NCBI RefSeq assembly: GCF_001477055.1
Contig: NZ_LDRK01000047.1
Span: 1-39,658 of the forward strand
Origin: Leucobacter chromiiresistens
GTDB lineage: Bacteria; Actinomycetota; Actinomycetes; Actinomycetales; Microbacteriaceae
Direction of reading: 5' to 3'
Length of the DNA: 39,658 bases
Part shown: positions 36,598-39,658 of the stretch, piece by piece
Numbering within the stretch: the stretch's first letter is position 1
Layout of the letters: each line of letters begins with the position of its first letter
Position numbers and translations under genes: made by a program
The notes under the pieces: model-generated
What the model was told of the DNA's origin: nothing
The model's input: the letters and a program-made list of their open reading frames with translations, nothing else
Database searches by the model: none

Positions 36598-37145
36598 GCG
36601 GGCAGCCGAGCGTCGAGGAGCTGCACTGGGCGCCGGATCCCGAGAGCATGGGAGCGCTCGGCGTGCGCCTGGGGCGGGTGCTGCGCGCGGGCGACCTCGT
36701 GATCCTCACCGGTCCGCTCGGCGCCGGGAAGACGACGCTGACGCGCGGCGTCGGCGAGGGATTGGGCGTGCGCGGGCCGGTGCAGAGTCCGACGTTCGTG
36801 CTCGCGAGAACGCATCCGTCGCTCGTCGGCGGGGCGCCGCTCGTGCACGTCGACGCGTATCGCCTCGGCGGCGCCGACGAGCTCGACGATCTGGATCTCG
36901 ACTTCGAGGGATCTGTAGTGGTCGCCGAGTGGGGCGCGGGCATCGTCGAGGCACGCGACGACTGGCTGGAGGTCGTGATCGAACGGCCCCTCGGCGGCGA
37001 TGGGGACGACGATGGAGATGATGCTGCCGCTGCTGACGCGGACGATCCCGGCGACATCGACGACTGGTCGGAGGCGATCGTCGAGCCGCGGCGCATCACG
37101 ATCACGGGATACGGGCCGCGCTGGGCGGAAGGGGTACTGAAGTGA
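36594..37145 (+). CDS. tsaE: tRNA t6A synthesis ATPase TsaE
   Basis: ATPase that works with TsaB and TsaD to make t6A at position 37 of ANN-decoding tRNAs. The 183 residues have Walker A GPLGAGKTT (40-48), SPTFVL, HVDAYRL (Asp87) and EWG (112-114). An acidic Asp/Ala/Gly-rich insertion (about 134-160) splits the last beta strands and is not in standard homologues. The GTG overlaps the acpS stop; the stop overlaps tsaB. No alanine racemase gene lies between, unlike in some relatives. Confidence 0.95.
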   Translation: MSGQPSVEELHWAPDPESMGALGVRLGRVLRAGDLVILTGPLGAGKTTLTRGVGEGLGVRGPVQSPTFVLARTHPSLVGGAPLVHVDAYRLGGADELDDLDLDFEGSVVVAEWGAGIVEARDDWLEVVIERPLGGDGDDDGDDAAAADADDPGDIDDWSEAIVEPRRITITGYGPRWAEGVLK

Positions 37146-37804
37146 GCACGACTGCCGAGCTGTTCGCGACCGCGTGCGACACCGGCGACCATGTGCTGCT
37201 CGCCATCGACACGGCGATCGGAACGACGGTGGCGCTCGGAGCGGCGGGGCGCGTGCACGTCGCGGTCAGCGATGATCCGCGCGGGCACGCCGAGGCCATC
37301 GGCCCTCTGCTGGACGAAGTCTTCCGTGCGGCCGACGTGGAGCCCTCCCGGGTGAGCGGCGTCGTGGCGGGGATCGGGCCGGGTCCGTTCACCGGTCTCC
37401 GTGTCGGGATAGCCGCCGCGCACGCGTTCGCACTGGGGCGGGGCGTGCCGCTGCTGCCCGTGCAGGGGCACGCGGCGGTGGCGCTCGAAGCCTTCGACGG
37501 GGGCGCGACCGGGTCGCTGCGCGTCGTGCAGGATGCGCGTCGTCGCGAGCTGTTCATCACGGAGTTCGCCGGGCTCGACGACGCGGGCCTGCCCGCGGTC
37601 TCGGCCGGGCCGCTCCTGGTCGCGCGATCCGAGTACGTCGAGCAGAGCGGCGATGCGTGGCCCGAGCGGATTCCCGGGGCTGCACTGGTGCGGCTCGCCG
37701 CCCGCTCGCTCGAGGCGGGGCGCCCGTTCGCGGATGACCGGGCCCTCTACCTCCGCGCCCCCGACGTCGCCCAGCCGGGGGCGCCCAAGCGGGTGTCCGC
37801 GTGA
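37142..37804 (+). CDS. tsaB: tRNA t6A synthesis protein TsaB
   Basis: Non-catalytic partner of TsaD, with an ASKHA fold. The 220 residues show LLAIDTAIGTTVALG, the signature GIGPGPFTGLRVGIAAAHAFALG and QDARRRELFITEFAG. The first 18 residues extend beyond the usual start, so initiation may lie a little downstream. The GTG overlaps the tsaE stop and the stop overlaps rimI. Confidence 0.95.
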   Translation: MSTTAELFATACDTGDHVLLAIDTAIGTTVALGAAGRVHVAVSDDPRGHAEAIGPLLDEVFRAADVEPSRVSGVVAGIGPGPFTGLRVGIAAAHAFALGRGVPLLPVQGHAAVALEAFDGGATGSLRVVQDARRRELFITEFAGLDDAGLPAVSAGPLLVARSEYVEQSGDAWPERIPGAALVRLAARSLEAGRPFADDRALYLRAPDVAQPGAPKRVSA

Positions 37805-38304
37805 GCGGTGACGCCGCGGCCCCGACGCTGCGTCGGGCGGTCGCGGACGACCTCGATGCGGTGTGGGCGCTCGAGAGCTCGGTGTTCGCCCGGGACGCGT
37901 GGAGCCGTGCGATGCTGCAGGAGGAGCTCGCGGGCGAGCACCGCGACTACCGCGTGCTCATCGACGGCTCCGGCGTCGTCGTCGGATACGCGGGGCTCCT
38001 CGCCGTCGGCCCCGAGGCGGATATTCAGACGATCGCCGTGCACCCGTCGCTCCGCGGTCGGGGCCAGGGGCGGCGGCTCATGCGCGCACTGCTCGACCGG
38101 GCCGACGAGCTGGGGGTGCGGGAGGTGTTCCTCGAGGTACGCGCAGACAATCCGGTGGCGCACGGCCTGTACGCGTCGCTCGGATTCGAGGACATCGGGG
38201 TGCGACCGCGCTACTACCAGCCCGACGGCGTCGACGCGGTCGTGATGCGGCGGGCGATGCCCGCGCAGCAGATGCGGGCGACGGCAGAGGAGGATCAGGC
38301 ATGA
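37801..38304 (+). CDS. rimI: ribosomal-protein-alanine N-acetyltransferase RimI
   Basis: GNAT-family enzyme that acetylates protein N-termini, in E. coli that of S18. The 167 residues contain [20 protein letters not shown], the CoA-binding [17 protein letters not shown] and [23 protein letters not shown]. It lies between tsaB and tsaD with four-base overlaps on both sides, the classical order. The real substrate here is unproven; the short C-terminal tail is not part of the fold. Confidence 0.93.
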   Translation: MSGDAAAPTLRRAVADDLDAVWALESSVFARDAWSRAMLQEELAGEHRDYRVLIDGSGVVVGYAGLLAVGPEADIQTIAVHPSLRGRGQGRRLMRALLDRADELGVREVFLEVRADNPVAHGLYASLGFEDIGVRPRYYQPDGVDAVVMRRAMPAQQMRATAEEDQA

Positions 38305-39383
38305 CCACGACCGAACCGCTCGTACTCGGCATCGAGACGAGCTGCGACGAGACGGGCGTCGGCATCGTTCGGGGGCGCACGCTGCTCGCCAACGCGATCG
38401 CGTCGTCGATGGATGAGCACGCCCGGTACGGCGGCGTCGTGCCCGAGGTCGCCGCGCGCGCCCACCTGGAGGCGATGACGCCGACGATCGAGCGCGCGCT
38501 CGCCGACGCCGACGTCGCGCTCGCCGATCTCGACGCCATCGCCGTCACCTCCGGGCCGGGGCTGGCGGGCGCCCTCATGGTCGGCGTCGCAGCGGCGAAG
38601 GCGCTGGCGGTGTCGCTCGGCACGCCGCTCTACGCGGTGAACCACCTGGTCGGCCACGTCGGCGCGGATCTGCTGCACGGCGACGGGCTCCGGGGTGCGG
38701 TCGGCGCGGTCGGCGAGCTCGAACTGCCGACGGTGGCGCTGCTCGTGTCGGGCGGGCACACGTCGCTGCTGCTCGTGCGCGACCTCGTCTCCGACGTCGA
38801 GATGCTCGGCGAGACGATCGACGACGCGGCGGGGGAGGCCTTCGACAAGGTCGCCCGTCTCCTCGGTCTACCGTACCCGGGCGGGCCCGAGATCGATCGA
38901 GTGGCAGCGGAGGGGGATCCGCATGCGATCCGCTTCCCCCGCGGCCTCACCCTTCCGAAAGACCTCGAACGGCATCGCTACGACTTCTCGTTCTCCGGGT
39001 TGAAGACGTCGGTCGCGCGCTGGGTGGAGAAGCGCCGGGCCTCCGGCGACCCGGTTCCGGTGGCCGATGTCGCCGCGAGTTTCCGCGAGGCGGTCGCCGA
39101 CGTGCTGCTCACCAAGGCGCTCGCCGCGTGCCGCGACCTCGGAGTGCCGCGGTTGCTGCTCGGCGGGGGAGTGGTGGCCAACGCCCGCGTGCGGGAGCTC
39201 GCCGCGGAGCGTGCGGCGGCGGCGGGCGTCGACCTGCGCGTGCCGCCGTTGTCGCTGTGCACCGACAACGGTGCGATGATCGCGTCGCTCGGAGCTCAAC
39301 TCGTTGCGAACGGGCACGCCCCATCGGGTCTGGCGTTCGGCGCCGACTCCACGCTTCCGGTGCAGCAGGTGCAGGTGCACTGA
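38301..39383 (+). CDS. tsaD: tRNA N6-adenosine threonylcarbamoyltransferase TsaD
   Basis: Catalytic subunit that transfers the threonylcarbamoyl group to A37 of tRNA. The 360 residues show [15 protein letters not shown], the metal ligands His115 and His119 (NHLVGH), [13 protein letters not shown], the [20 protein letters not shown] segment and [15 protein letters not shown]. Full length. The ATG overlaps the rimI stop. It ends the tsaE-tsaB-rimI-tsaD unit. A clear terminator was not found in the 126 bases that follow. Confidence 0.97.
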   Translation: MTTTEPLVLGIETSCDETGVGIVRGRTLLANAIASSMDEHARYGGVVPEVAARAHLEAMTPTIERALADADVALADLDAIAVTSGPGLAGALMVGVAAAKALAVSLGTPLYAVNHLVGHVGADLLHGDGLRGAVGAVGELELPTVALLVSGGHTSLLLVRDLVSDVEMLGETIDDAAGEAFDKVARLLGLPYPGGPEIDRVAAEGDPHAIRFPRGLTLPKDLERHRYDFSFSGLKTSVARWVEKRRASGDPVPVADVAASFREAVADVLLTKALAACRDLGVPRLLLGGGVVANARVRELAAERAAAAGVDLRVPPLSLCTDNGAMIASLGAQLVANGHAPSGLAFGADSTLPVQQVQVH

Positions 39384-39509
39384 CCCGGGCGGCATCTGTC
39401 AAGGCCGCGCCCGGAACGCCCGAAATCCTCCCATCCGCCGAAGCTGAACGTTATCTTTGAAGGGCGAATGGGGGAACACGCCTCATCGATGTTCGATCGA
39501 AGGAGAATC

Positions 39510-39658
39510 ATGTCCGACAACCTGCCTGGCAACGACCACCAGTCGAACCCGGTGCCGCCTCCGCCCGCGCCCTCCAGCGCTCCGAACGCGCAGGCCGCCC
39601 AGAACGCGCCTGCGGCCCCGAGCGCGCCCCCGTACACCGGATCCCCGGCGTACGCCGG
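39510..39658 (+). CDS. start of a Pro/Ala-rich protein, cut by the window end
   Basis: The ATG at 39510 follows AAGGAGAATC and opens a frame that runs to the window end (49 codons and two bases). The visible part, beginning MSDNLPGNDHQSNPVPPPPA, is Pro/Ala/Ser/Asn-rich and low in complexity. Such cytoplasmic N-termini often precede a small membrane domain in actinobacteria, but none is visible here, so no function is given. A possible -10 (TATCTT, 39452-39457) lies upstream. Confidence 0.7.
   Translation, partial: MSDNLPGNDHQSNPVPPPPAPSSAPNAQAAQNAPAAPSAPPYTGSPAYA

Noticed and set aside
1-39658. CRISPR arrays, insertion sequences, tRNA or rRNA genes, phage genes
   Set aside because: Reading through the gaps showed no repeat-spacer pattern, no transposase, and no cloverleaf-like sequence.

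Overview
The window is a piece of a high-GC Gram-positive chromosome. Strong G/C bias at third codon positions, many GTG starts, four-base overlaps between genes, the actinobacterial form of most ribosomal proteins, and the gene set around glmM-coaA-glmS all point to Actinomycetota, most likely Micrococcales/Microbacteriaceae (Leucobacter-like). This placement rests on remembered protein resemblance, not on a search. Both ends look like contig ends: the 5' end interrupts rpoC, and the 3' end cuts a proline/alanine-rich protein.

Layout. 45-1442: 3' part of rpoC with a strong terminator. 1624-3781: three tightly overlapping genes of unknown function, two of them small membrane proteins. 4044-8485: the str operon (rpsL, rpsG, fusA, tuf) behind a clear promoter, closed by two tandem hairpins. 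8709-11602: two overlapping cell-surface polysaccharide genes, a FlaA1/CapD-type nucleotide-sugar dehydratase/epimerase and a WecA/MraY-type sugar-phosphate transferase. 11968-17231: S10 operon (rpsJ to rpsQ) behind a structured leader of about 310 nt. 17264-21359: spc operon (rplN to rplO), without rpsN and with a hairpin in its place. 21571-24338: secY-adk-map. 24528-27656: infA, rpmJ, rpsM, rpsK, rpoA, rplQ, without rpsD. 27749-29701 (minus strand): a membrane acyltransferase with a SGNH domain, lying between rplQ and truA. 29793-33173: truA, rplM, rpsI, glmM. 33283-34275 (minus): coaA. 34308-39383: glmS, acpS, then the t6A tRNA-modification cluster tsaE-tsaB-rimI-tsaD with four-base overlaps. 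39510-39658: start of an unknown gene.

How the genes work together. Most of the window builds the translation and transcription machinery: 26 ribosomal proteins, EF-G, EF-Tu, IF-1, RpoA, part of RpoC, SecY for export, adenylate kinase, Met aminopeptidase, and tRNA modification by TruA and the Tsa proteins. A second theme is the envelope. GlmS and GlmM make glucosamine precursors of UDP-GlcNAc. The CapD-like enzyme and the transferase would use nucleotide sugars to start a surface glycan. The acyltransferase would decorate a glycan. CoaA and AcpS supply CoA and holo-acyl carrier protein.

No CRISPR array, insertion sequence, tRNA, rRNA or phage gene was seen. The region is mostly conserved housekeeping DNA and I find no convincing new system. 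The points most worth checking are the structured leaders of rpsJ and rpsM, the probable leaderless start of glmS, the hairpin replacing rpsN, and the unknown trio after rpoC.
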